Program-made: the position numbers and the translations under genes
Assembly (NCBI RefSeq): GCF_001612615.1
Contig: NZ_BDAU01000028.1
Span: forward strand, 62,001-126,000
From: Nocardia amikacinitolerans NBRC 108937
GTDB lineage: Bacteria > Actinomycetota > Actinomycetes > Mycobacteriales > Mycobacteriaceae
Length of the DNA stretch: 64,000 nt
Direction: 5' to 3'
Notes under the pieces: model-generated
Databases searched by the model: none
The model's input: the letters and a program-made list of their open reading frames with translations, nothing else
What the model was told of the DNA's origin: nothing
Part shown: positions 17,533 to 29,800 of the stretch, piece by piece
Position numbering within the stretch: position 1 is the stretch's first letter
Layout: the number at the start of each line of letters is the position of its first letter

Positions 17533-17817
17533 ATGACCACCAGGCTCGAGCACAACGCCGCCGACACCCGATTCGAGATCTACGTCGACGACACCCTGGC
17601 CGGGTACGCCGACTACGCCGAGCGCGAGGACACCAAGGTCCGCGACTTCCACCACACCATGACCTTCCCGGAGTTCCGCGGGCAGGGCGTCGCGGCCAAG
17701 GTGGTCGAGTACGCGCTTCAGGACTCCAGGGACGCCGGGTTCTCCGTGGTGCCGACCTGCTGGTACGTCGAGAAGTACATCGCCGACCACCGCGAGTACG
17801 CCGACTTGGTCGCCTGA
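17533..17817 (+). CDS. Small GNAT-like N-acetyltransferase (YidJ/GTLP type)
   Basis: 94 aa. The core FPEFRGQGVAAKVVEYAL is the acetyl-CoA pyrophosphate-binding motif (RGQGVA) and VVPTCWYVEKYIADH is the conserved end of this small actinobacterial GNAT subfamily. AAGGAG lies upstream of the ATG. Its function is unknown; relatives are very short GNATs thought to act on small molecules. The gene ends directly at a dispersed repeat and a hairpin. Confidence 0.85.
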   Translation: MTTRLEHNAADTRFEIYVDDTLAGYADYAEREDTKVRDFHHTMTFPEFRGQGVAAKVVEYALQDSRDAGFSVVPTCWYVEKYIADHREYADLVA

Positions 17818-17851
17818 GGCGTACCTCCGCGTTCGCTCCCGCCGTGCGCGG
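17818..17851 (+). repeat. Dispersed intergenic repeat, copy 1 (34 bp)
   Basis: Starts on the first base after the stop of the GNAT-like gene. It reads GGCGTACCTCCGC, then TTCGCT, then GCC, and ends TGCGCGG. Copies 2 and 3 are at 48218-48251 and 50322-50355. Here its 3' part also forms the left arm of a hairpin. Confidence 0.65.
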
Positions 17852-17874
17852 TTCATCGGTCGACCGCGCACGGC
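17841..17874. terminator. Hairpin between the GNAT-like gene and the NRPS end
   Basis: 12-bp perfect inverted repeat (17841-17852, GCCGTGCGCGGT, with 17863-17874) and a 10-nt loop, followed by GCTTTC on the plus strand. It sits between convergent genes and could stop both. Confidence 0.65.
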
Positions 17875-17888
17875 GCTTTCGATGGCGG

Positions 17889-20800
17889 TCAGCCGCGCTC
17901 CCGTAGGTACTCGGCCAGAATCGGGCCGATGACCGCGAGTGCCTCGGGTGTGGTCAGTCGGTTGTGTTCGTGACCGGTCTGATGGTCGACGATCGCCCCG
18001 CTGACGTAGGGCCGCCAGGTGTCCACGTTCGGCGAGTAGCCGGGCCTGCCGCTGGTGCTGCTGAAGAACAGCAGATCACCGTCGAACACGCCGGGCCGGT
18101 AGTCGGCCGCCTGCCGGACCAACTGCTGGTAGTCCAGGTACAGGCGTTCCAAAGCAGCGGCGTCCAGCGCGCCGAACGCGCCACCGGCCATCGCGCCCAC
18201 CGCACCACCTGCCGCGTCGCCCAACAGACCCCCGCCACGCAGGAGTCCGGCCGCGCGCTCGGCCAGCGGCTGGTCGCCCGCCAGTTCGTCCGGGTCGATA
18301 CCGCCGAACTCGGCGAGCAGAACCTCCGGCGGCGGCATCTCCGTCGCACTCTCGGGTTCGACGTCGGCCCGACCGTCGATGATGACGAGCGCCGACACCG
18401 TCGCCCCTCGCCGTTGGAGTTCCACGGCGACCGCGTGGGCCAGCGGTCCACCAGCCGAATACCCGAGCACGCGGTAGGGGCCGTCCGGCTGAGCGTCACG
18501 CATCTCGTCGACGTAGCGCACCGCGCGTTCGGTCAGCGTCATGTCCGGTTGCGCCGCGGCGACGCCCGGCGATTGCAGCCCGTACACCGGATGGCCTGGA
18601 TACAGATGACGCACCAATCCCGCGTAGCCCCAAGCCAATCCGATCGCCGGATGCACGCAGAACAGCGCGGGGCCGCTGCCGGACGGACGCAACGGCAGTA
18701 GCGGTCGCAGCGCGGGATCGGTACCGCCCGGTCCCTCCTCCGGTTGCTCCACGATGCGCTGGGCCAGCGCGCCCGGCGTGGGATCGCCGAACATCCACTG
18801 CACCGGTATGGCGTAGTCGAGCCGTTCGCGCAGTTCGTCGACCAAGCGGATCGCGACCATGGAGGTGCCGCCGAGTTCGAAGAAGTTGTCGTCCAACCCG
18901 ACTCGTTCCGCGCCGAGCACCTTCTCGAAAGCGCTCACCACCGCATGCTCGGTCCTGGTGACCGGCGGCCGGTAGGGCAGATCGGTGCGCCGCTCGGCCA
19001 GGCTCGGCGGTGGGTCGTAGACAGCCGTGCCGGGCGGTGCGGTGACATCGATGTCGCCGAGCACCAGCTCCGGGTTGGTGGTGACGGCGTCGAGCAACTC
19101 GACGTACCGATCCGCGAGGGTCCGCGCGGTGGACGGTTCGAACAGGTCGAGGGCGAACGTGAGGCTGCAGTCGATGCCCGCGGGCGCTCCCTCCTCATCG
19201 AACTGCTCGTCGAGCATCCACTCCAGATCGAATTTCGCTCCGATCGCGGGCATCTCGATCGCGCGGACCCCGAGTTCTGGCACCGAGCCGGGATTGAACT
19301 CGAAGTTCTGGAAGGCCAGCAGCACCTGGAACAGCGGATGGTGGGAGGTGGAGCGTGCGGGCGCGACCACCTCGACCAACCGCTCGAATGGCATATCGGC
19401 ATTGCCGAAGGCATCCAGGTCGCCGTCTTTCGTCGCGGCCAAGAGGTTTTCGAACGTTTCCTCGGGACGCACCCGACTGCGCAACACCAGGGTGTTGACG
19501 AACATGCCGACCAGCTCGTCGAGTTCTCCGTCACCGCGCCCGGCGATGACCGTGCCGATCGCGACGTCCTGCTGCCCGGAGATGCGGCCGAGCAGCACGG
19601 CGAGGGCAGCGTGCGCCACCATGAAGATACTCACGCCGTGCCACCGAGCGATCTGCCGAATGCGTTGCTGCACACCGACCTCGATGTGGAACTCGATCAT
19701 GCCCGCGCGATGGGTGGACATGTTCGGCCGCGGATGGTCGCTGGGCAGCGACGTCACATCGGGCAGTCCGTCCAGCGCGCCACGCCAGTACTCCAGCTGC
19801 CGGTGCGCCAGACTGTCGGGATCGTCGTCGGCGCCGAGCAACTCGTGTTGCCACAGCGCGTAGTCGGCGTATTGCAGTGGCAGCGGCTGCCATTGCGGGG
19901 CGAATCCCGCGCGGCGAGCCGAGTAGGCCACCAGCACGTCGCGGGCCAACGGCGCCAGCGACGAGCCGTCGCAGGCGATGTGGTGCATGAGGACAACGAG
20001 TACGGTGCGCTGCGGTTCGATACGGAACAGCTCCACGCGCAGCGAGAGTTCGGTGGTCAGATCGAAACCACGCGCCGAGGCCGTGGCGACCATCCGCGGG
20101 ACGGAGTCCGCATCGACATCCGAGACACGAACCGGCACAAAGGCTTCCGCCACACCACGGACATCCTGGTACGGCTCGCCCTCGGCGTTCACCGGATACA
20201 CGGTGCGCAGCGTCTCGTGGCGGGCGATGACGTCCATCAGCGCCGCCTGCACGACCGCGACATCCAGCTCACCCTCCACCTCCAGCGCGAGGGGCACGTT
20301 CTGCGCGGGCGAGGCGGGGTCGTAGCGGTTGAGGAACCACATCCGCCGCTGCGCCGCCGAAAGCGGGACGTAGGTCGGCCTGCGGCGCGGGCCGGGACGC
20401 GGCCCGGGCGCCGCCGCCGAGGTGCGCACCGCTTCGGCCAGTCGCGCGACGGTCGGAGCGTCGAACACCATCCGCACCGGGACGCGACTGTTCAGCGCGG
20501 CGCCGAGGCGCGCGGCGATCCGCGTCGCGATCAGCGAATTCCCGCCGAGCGCGAAGAAGTCGTCGTCCAGACCCACCCGTGGCACGCCGAGCAGTTCGCC
20601 GAAGGTTTCGGCCACGATCCGCTCGGTGGGCGTCGTCGGCTCCCGGAAGCGGCCCGCGCGGATGTCGGGAGCCGGGAGCGCCCGCCGATCGAGCTTGCCG
20701 TTCGCGGTGCGCGGCAGAGCGTCGAGCACGACCAGCGCCGACGGCACCATGTACGACGGAAGTCGCTGCGCCAGAGATGCTTTCAGCGCCTCGAGATCGA

Positions 20801-23800
20801 TCGGCGCGAGGCCGGACGAGACGGTGCCCGAGTACTCGCCGTCCAGCGCACCGCCATCCTCCGCCATCTCGCGCACCTCGTCATCGAGCGCGTTCCCCAG
20901 CGGCTCACCGTCGATCACCAGCGCCCCCTGAGGCTCAGCACCGTTCGCCGCCACGTCGCGCGGCCCGGCGTCGACTGCCGCCGCATCGCTCGAACTGGCA
21001 TCCGCTGTGTCCGCCTCGGCCTCGAACGCCGCCTCACCCGGACCGGCAGCACCCGCCGCGGCCTCGCGCAGCTCAGCCTCGGCTGTCTGCGTCTCGCGCA
21101 CACCGGTAGCAACTGCCGCCGCATCCTGAGGCTCGGCGTCGAGAGCCCTGACCGGCTCGGCACCGCTTGCCTCCGACCGGGTCGCCCCGGCCTCGACCGA
21201 CGCCGCTGCACCCGCACTGACATCCACTGCATCTGCCTCGCGCGCCCCGCTGTCGGCTGTCTTCGCCTCACCCGGCTCAGCACCGTTCGCCGCCACACCA
21301 CGCGACCCAGCATCACCTGCCGCAGAATCCTGCGACCCGGCGTCAGCTGGGTCCATCGCGCGCAACTCGGCGTCGCGTGATTCGGGCGGCTCAGCACCGT
21401 TCGCCGCCACCCCGCGCACCTCGGTATCGAGGGCGTGCGCCAGCGGCTCGGCGTCGACCGCCGTTACCTGATGTGCCGGGGCGTCCGCTGCCGCCGGTTC
21501 GACCGCGTCGGCCTCGGGCGCCGTCTCCTCGGGCGAGCCGATGACGTGCGGCACCACGTAGCCGACGAGCAGTTCGCCGACGGACGGGTCGGTGTAGACC
21601 GTCACCGCGGCTTGGTGGACGGCGGGGTCGCTGACCAGTGCCGACTCGATCTCGCCGAGTTCGATGCGGAGACCGCGCAGTTTCACCTGGAGGTCGCCGC
21701 GGCCCAGGTAGTCCAGTGTGCCGTTGCGTCTGCGCACCAGGTCGCCGGTGCGGTACATGCGTTCGCCGGGCGCGCCGTAGGGGTCGGCGACGAAGCGCGC
21801 GGCGGTCAGCGGGGATCGGCCGTGGTAGCCGCGGGCGAGGGCGTGGCCGGACAGATACAGTTCGCCGACGACGCCGTCCGGCACCGGGTGCAGCCGCTCG
21901 TCGAGCACGCGGACCGCGAGACCAGGGGCAGGGCGACCGATGGTGATCTCGTCACCGGGCCGTAGGGCATCGCTGCCCGTCGCCCATACCGTGCTCTCGG
22001 TGGGCCCGTAGTCGTTGAAATGCAAGCGTTCCGGCGCGGCCCACTGCTCGACCAGTTCCGGCGGGAAGGGCTCGCCGCCGTTGATGATGCCGCGCAGCGC
22101 GGGGGCCGGGCCGAGTGCCGCGGCGTCCACCGAGCCGAGTGCCGACGGCGAGAGCGCGATGTGCGAAACGCGCTCGCGGGCAAGCAGTTCACCGAGCTCC
22201 GGCCCGCCGAAAGCGGTGGGACCGGCGATCACGAGCGTGGCGCCGGCGCCGACGGCCATCAGCAGCTCGAGCACCGCCGCGTCGAAGCTCGGGGACGCCA
22301 CGGCGAGCACGCGCGAGTCCGCCGCGATGCGCATCCGATCACGTTGGGCGACGGTGAGATTCGCCAGCCCCTCGTGCGTGACGACGACACCCTTCGGTCG
22401 TCCGGTGGAACCCGAGGTGAAGATGACGTAGGCCGGATTCTGCCAGCGCACCGGTGCCGTGCGTTCGGTGTCGTCGATCGGCACTCCGGTGGCCGAGTCG
22501 ACCAGATCGGCGGTGGCCGGATCGTCCAGCGCGAGCCAGTGCACCGGCGCCTCACCGGAGTCTTCGCCGGAATCGTCGAAGCCAGCGCCCGGCAGCGTCG
22601 GCGCGACGGCACAGACCGTGACCCCGAGCCGCGCCCCGGAATCGTCCAGGATCTGGGTGATCCGCTCGGCCGGATAGGCCGGGTCGATCGGCACGAACGC
22701 GGCACCTGTCTTGGCCACCGCCCACACCGCGAGCACCGCGGGCAGCGAGCGCCGGATGGCGATCGCGACCAGCCCTTCCGGGCCCGCGCCTGCACCGATG
22801 AGCACCCGCGCCAACCGATTGGCGTGCTCGTCCAGCTCGCGGTAGGTGAGCCGGGAGACCCCGTCAACCACCGCGACACCGTCCGGATTGCCCGCCACCG
22901 CCGCAGCGAGCAGCTCCGGCAACACGGTCGGTTCCGCCACGGAAGGCTGGGCTTGGAGATCGAGGGCCGCGGACTCTTCCGCGTCGAGCAGGTCGACATC
23001 ACCAACGGGCGCTTCCGGAGCCGCGACAACCGCGCGCAACAAGCGCAGCCAGCGATCCGCGAACCGCTCGACGGTGTCCTGGTCGAACAGATCGGTGGCG
23101 TAGCCGAAGCGGATCGTCAGGCCCGACGTCTCGTCCGGCGCCACCGTGACGCTCAAATCGAAACGCAGGCTCTGCTGTTCCAGCTCCACCGGAGCGACAT
23201 GCAGATGGGACAGTGCGAGCTCGACCGGTGCGAGATTCTGGAACACCAGCATGACCTGGACCAGCGGATGCCGCGCCGCCGAGCGAGCCGGATCGAGCAC
23301 GTCGACCAGGCTCTCGAACGGGATGTCCGCGTGCGCGAAGGCATCCAGATCGGTGCGCCGCGTCTCGGCGAGCAGGTCGGCGAACGCGGCGGCCGAGTCG
23401 ATCTCGGTGCGCAGCACGACGGTGTTGACGAACATGCCGACCACGTCGTCCAATTCGGCCGCGCCGCGACCAGCGACCGGCGTGCCGATCGCGATGTCCG
23501 AAGCGCCGCTGAGTCTGGAGAACAGGGCCGCGAGCGCGGCGTGCAGCACCATGAACAGCGAACTGTGGTTTGTCCGGCCGAGTTCGTCCAGCGCGGCGGC
23601 CAATTCGGCATCGACCGTGCGCAGTACAGTGCCGGCGCGCAGCGACGGGATGGCGGGACGCGGCCGATCCGCGGGCAGCTCGAGCCGGTCCGGCAGATCC
23701 TTCAGTGTGGTGGTCCAGTAGTCGAGCTGCGCGGCGAGCAGGGATTCCGTGTCGTCGGCGGAACCGAGCCGCTCCCGCTGCCAAAGCGTGTAATCCGCGT

Positions 23801-26800
23801 ACTGCACCGGCAATTCGGTCCAGCCGGGGACGGCACCGCTGGATCGCGCCGCGTAGGCCGCGAGCACGTCCCGTGCGAGCGGCCCCATGGAGAACCCGTC
23901 CGCGCTGATGTGGTGCACCACCACGACGAGGACATGCTCGCCGTCGGCGACGCGGAACAGGCGCAGCCGCAACGGAACCGCCGCCGCGACATCGAATCCC
24001 GCAGTGACGCACTCCAGTACGGCGGCCGGAAGCTCGTCCGCCGTGATCGCGATCGGCTCCGGGTCGAGTTCCACCGCGTCCGGTGGCAGCACGACCTGGT
24101 AGCCGACGCCGTCGCGCGCCGGGTACACGGTGCGCAGGGCCTCGTGCCTGGCGAGCACATCGGTCAGCGCCGCGCGCAGTGCGGCCACGTCCAGGTCGCC
24201 GCGCAGGCGGAGCACCGCGGGGATGTTGTACGCGCCGGATTCCGTGTCGTACTGGTTGACGAACCACATCCGCTGCTGCGCGGGCGCGAGCGGAATGTGC
24301 TCGGGCCGCGGACCGGAGCGGGGCCCGATGCTGGGACGCGCACCGTCGCCCGCAGCGGGCAACCGGGCGGCCAGCCCGCGCACCGTCGGCGCCTCGAACA
24401 ACAACCGGACCGGCACCTCGATGTCGAGTGCGGCCCCGAGCCTGGCGGTCACCCTTGTCGCGGACAGCGAATCACCGCCGAGCGCGAAGAAGTCGTCGTA
24501 CGCGCCGACACCGGGCCGATCGAGTACCGCGCCGAAAACCTCGGCGACGACGCGTTCGACGCCGATCGGAGGCACGTATTCGACTGCGACGCATTCCGGT
24601 TCGGGCAGCGCGCGCACGTCGACCTTGCCGTTGCCGGTCACCGGCAGGACGTCGAGCACGGTCACCGCCGCGGGCACCAGGTGGCGTGGCAGGCGGCGCA
24701 CCAAATGGTCGCGCAGGCGCGCGCCGTCGAGTTCGGCACCCGTCGTCGGAGCCACATAGGCCGCGAGCGCCAGGTCGCCGGTGGGTCCGCGCCGCGGCAC
24801 GGTGACCGCGAGCCCGACTCCAGGCACATCGCGCAGCACCGCGTCGACCTCGCCGGGTTCGACTCGGATGCCGTGCAGCTTCACCTGGGAATCGTTGCGG
24901 CCCATGTATTCCAGGCCGGTGCACGAGACGCGGCGCACGAGATCGCCGGTGCGGTACATCCGGTCACCGGGAGCGCCGAACGGGTTGGGCACGAACCGAG
25001 CGGCCGTCAGACCGACGCGGCCGTGGTAGCCGCGCGCCAGACCGGGCCCCATCAGATACAGCTCGCCGATCGTCCCGACCGGCGCGGGCCGCAGCCAGCG
25101 GTCGAGCACGACCAGACCGAAGCCCGGCATCGGCGCGCCGAGTTCGGCGGCCTCGCCGGGGACCAGAGCCGCGCTGAAGGTCGCGGCGACGGTCGCCTCG
25201 GCCGGTCCGTAGGAGTTCATCATCGACCGGCCTGCGCCGACCCTGGCGGTGAGCTCGGGCGGACAGACCTCGCCACCGGTGACCACCGTGCGCACGCTGT
25301 TCCACGACGCGGTCGAGAGCGTGGCGAGCACGGCGGGCGGCGCGACGACGTGGGTCACCTCGTTCGCCACGATCACGGAGGTCAGCTCGTCGCCCGCGGT
25401 CGCCGCCGCGGGCGCGACGACCAGCGTGGCGCCGGTGTAGAAAGTGGACAGCCACACCAGCGTCGCTGCGTCGAAATTCGGGTTCACGCTGAGCAGGACG
25501 CGATCGCCCGGCCTGGCCCGCATGCGCGCCGCGGTGCCCGCCGCGAGCCCGCCGAGTCCGGCGTGGGTGACCACGACGCCCTTGGGCGTTCCGGTGGATC
25601 CCGAGGTGTAGATCAGGTAGGCGGGGTGTTCCGCGCGCAGCGGGCGCGGCCGGTCGGCGTCGGTGATCGCCGCGTCGGAATGGTCCGTCAGCTCGGCGCG
25701 CAGCACCGGATCGTCGAGCAGCAGCCAGGACACCGTGCCGCGCAGGCGGTCTCGGTGTTCCGCGGTGGTGATGCCGAGCGGCGCGCCGCTGTCGGCGGCG
25801 AGCGTCGCGAGGCGTTCCTCGGGATGGTCGATATCGACGGGGACGAACGCGGCGCCGGACTTCGCGATCGCCCACACCGCGACGAACCAGTCGACAGACC
25901 GCGACAGCGCGAGCAGCACGCAGGTCTCCGGGCCAGCACCGGCCGCGATAAGCTTGCGCGCCAAGCGATTCGAGCGGGCGTCGAGTTCCGTGTACTCGAT
26001 CGCTTGCGCGTCGTCCTCGACCGCGACCCGACCGGGACGCACGCCGGAACGCAGCAGATCGGGCAGCAGCCGCATCGGCTGCGGTCGGGAGCGCAATATC
26101 TCGGCGCGCTCCACGCCGCACACGCCGGCGGCTTTGGCCGCCGGGTCGGCGGCCATGCGGTCGAGCATCCGCACCAAGCGGTCGCCGATCGCCTGTGCCT
26201 CGGCGGCATCGAAGAAGCCGGTGGCGCAGCTGAGGATCAGCCGCAGCGTGTCGCGCGCGTGCGCGGCCAGCGACAGCGGGTAGTGGGTGCCGTCGCGGCC
26301 GCGGAAGTCCCGTACCCGCAGCGCCGCGTGCTCGGCGGCGCTGCGCAGGGCCGTCGCGTCCACCGGATAGGACTCGTAGACGATCGCGGTGTCGAAGAGC
26401 ACGCCGAGCCCGGCGGCGGACTGGATCTCGGTGAGCCCCGCGGTGTGGTGGTCGAGCAAGGCGCCCTGCTCGCGCTGGATCCGGCGCAACAGGTCACCGA
26501 CCGGCTCGGCGGGATCGAGGGCGATGCGCACCGGAAGGGTATTGACCAGCATGCCGACGGCGCGCTCCGCGCCGGGCAGATCGGCAGGGCGGCCGGAAAC
26601 CGTTGCCCCGAAGACGATGTCGGTCTCACCGGTCAGCTCGGCGAGCAGCATGCCCCAGGCGCACTGCACCACCGTGTTGAGGGTGACGCCCTGGTCGGCC
26701 GCCATGCGCTGGAGGGCGAGGGCGCTCGCCGGTGTGAGCGGCAGCTCCAGATCCAGCTTCCCGGAGCCGGTGCGCTGCGGGGCGCGGCCCGCGGTGACCA

Positions 26801-29800
26801 GTGTCGGGCCGGGCAGTCCGGAAAGTGCGTCCGTCCATGCCGCCGTCTCGGCGGCGCGGTCCCGGCGCGTCAGCCACGCGAGGTAGTCGCGGTAGGAGAC
26901 CGGCTGCGGGAAACCCGCTCCGTCCCCGCCGCTTTGGTACCGCGCGAGCAGTTCGGCGAGCAGCAGCGGCATGGACCAGCCGTCCAGAACCAGGTGGTGG
27001 TTGGTGACGAGCAGGCGAATGTCGTTCTCGCCGCACCGCGCGCACACGAACCTGACCAGCGGCGGACGGGCTGGGTCGAACGGCGCGGCCAGCTCGCGGG
27101 CCGCGAACGCGTCGAACTCGTCGGGGTCGACATCGACTGTGCGCCAGGGGACCTCGACGTCGGCGAGCACGATCTGCACCGGCTCGTCGGCGCCCGCGAC
27201 GAACGCGGTGCGCAACGCTTCGTGTTGCCGCACGGTCGCGGTGGCGGCGGCCGCGAGTCGCTCGATGTCCACCGCTCCGTCGAATTCGAACACCGCCTGC
27301 ACCGAGTACTCGTCGGTGCGGCCCGCGGCCAGCTGCGCGTGGAAGAGCAGACCGTGCTGGAGCGGGGCGAGCGGCCAGACGTCCGTCATGGCGGGATACC
27401 TGATGGCCCAGGCATCCAGCTGGCGCTGACCGACCGAGACCAGGGGCAGATCGGAGGGCGTCAGTTTGCCCGCGTCGGGCTCCGCCAACTGGCGCGCCAG
27501 TTCCTCCAGAGCGGAAATCCATGCACTGGCGAGGGATTCGATTTCGGCACCGTCGACGACCTTCGAGGCGTACCGCCACACCGCTTGCAGCACCGAACCT
27601 TTCGGGCGTTCGACCACCACCGCGTCGACGGCGAGGACCGCCGAAGCAGGCAGCTCGGCGCCGCCGCCCAGACTCGCCGCGAGCGAGACCGGCAGCCACG
27701 GCACCGCGTTCTCCGACGCTTCGGTGTCGCCCTCGGCCACCTGGCCGAGGTAGTTGAATCCGAGCTGCGGGTCCGGTGCCGCGCCGAGGACGGCGGCGGT
27801 CTTCGGATTCGAATGCCGCAGCAGGCCGAAGCCGATGCCGCCGCGCGGGACGGCGCGCAGTTGTTCCTTCACCGCGGCGAGCGCGTCGAGCGGACCGGCG
27901 TCGCCGATCTCCAATCGGACGGGGAACTGGCTGGTGAACCAGCCGACGGTGCGGGAGAGATCGGCGCCGGGAACGGCGGCCTCCTCGCGGCCGTGCCGCT
28001 CCAGCATGACCAGCGCGGGGCCGGATTCCGCACGGTGCTCCGCGAGCACCGAGGCCAGCGCGGTCAGCAGCGCCTCCTCCATACCGCAGCGGTAGGTGGC
28101 AGGCAGCCGGTCGAGCAGCGTCGCGGTGGTCGCCGCGGGCAGGCTCAGTTCGAGGCGCTCGACGGTGTCGCCGGTGTCCACGTTCGGGTCGAGCCCGCGG
28201 CGGCCGAGCGGCGGATCGGGGGTGGCGAGCACGGCGGCCCAGTGGTCGGCCTCGGCGACCCACGACTCGGTCGTCGCCGCCTCGGTGAGCGCGTGCGCCC
28301 ACGTGCGCATGGAGGTGCCGACGGAGGGCAGTTCGGGCGTCTCGTCGGCGTGCGCCTGCGCCCATGCGGAGATCAGATCGGCGATCAGAATGCGCCAGGA
28401 CACCGCGTCGACGGCCAGGTGGTGGATGACGAGAACGAGCCTGCCCGCCACTTCCGTACCGGCATCGAGCCAGGTCGCCGCGACCATGATCCCAGCCTCC
28501 GGCGCGAGCCGCGCGGTGGCCGCCGCGACGACGGATTCGGTGTCCACGCCGTCGATTTCGAGGACCCGTACGCGCTCGAGCAGCGTCTCGGCCGCGATCG
28601 TCCCCGGCGCCGCGACCTCCAGTCCGCCGCGAACCACCCTGGCGCGCAACATGTCGTGTCGGTCGAGCACCGCGCCGAGGGTGCGGACCAGTTCGGACTC
28701 GCTCAGCCCGGTGGGCAGGGCGAGCACAACGGATTGGCCGAACCGCTGCCATCCCGGCTGCTCCAGCAGCCAGTCCACGATCGGCGTTCTCGGCAGGAAA
28801 CCCACTCCACCGCCGGGCAATTCGGCCAGCGCATGCCGCTCGCCGGGGGCTGCGACCACCGCAGCCAGCGCTGCGGGCGTCGGATGCTCGAACACGTCGC
28901 GCGCGGAGAACACCAGATCGGCCGCCCTGCCGCGGGCGACCAGCTGGATGGACAGGATCGAGTCGCCGCCGAGCGCGAAGAACGACACGTCCGCGCCGAC
29001 CGACGGCACGCCGAGCACTTCGGCGAACAGTTGGCACAGAACGCCCTCGACCTCCGACGCGGCGGCCCGCGGCGCCTCTTCGGCCATCGGCTCAGGCAGC
29101 GCGCGCCGGTCCACCTTGCCGTTGCCGGTGATGGGCAGCGCGTCCAGCACGGTGATGGCGCCGGGCACCATGTGGCCGGGCAGCCTGCGCATGCAGAATT
29201 CGCGCAGGCTCGGCACGTCCAGTTCGGCGGTCTGCGAATCGTGGTGTACCGGAACCACATACGACGCGAGCATGGCGCGTCCGGACGCGCCGGTGCGCAC
29301 GACAGTGACGGCGATCTCCACCTCCGGGTGCGAATCGAGCACCGCGTCGACCTCGCCGGGTTCCACCCGCATCCCGCGCAGCTTCACCTGGAAATCGCTG
29401 CGGCCCAGGTACTCCAGCACGACACCGTCGGCTACGGCCGTCTCGCCGGACGGTTCGACCGAACGCCAGTAGACCAGGTCGCCGGTGCGGTACATCCGGC
29501 TGCCCGCCGGTCCGAACGGGTCGGCGACCAGACGTTCCGCCGTCAAACCGGGGCGTCCCGCGTATCCGCGTGCCACGCCGGGTCCCGCGATGTAGAGCTC
29601 GCCGGGTGTGCCGATCGGCACCGGCGCGAGCCGCTGATCGAGGACAAGCAGCCGCGCGCCCGGCACCGGCCGACCGAGGCCCGCGGGGCGTTCGAGGTCC
29701 ATGGCATCGGTGAAGGTGGCCGCTACGGTCGTCTCGGACGGGCCGTAGGAGTTCACCAGCCTGCGGCCGGAACCGAAGCGCGCCACCAGTTCCGGCGGGC

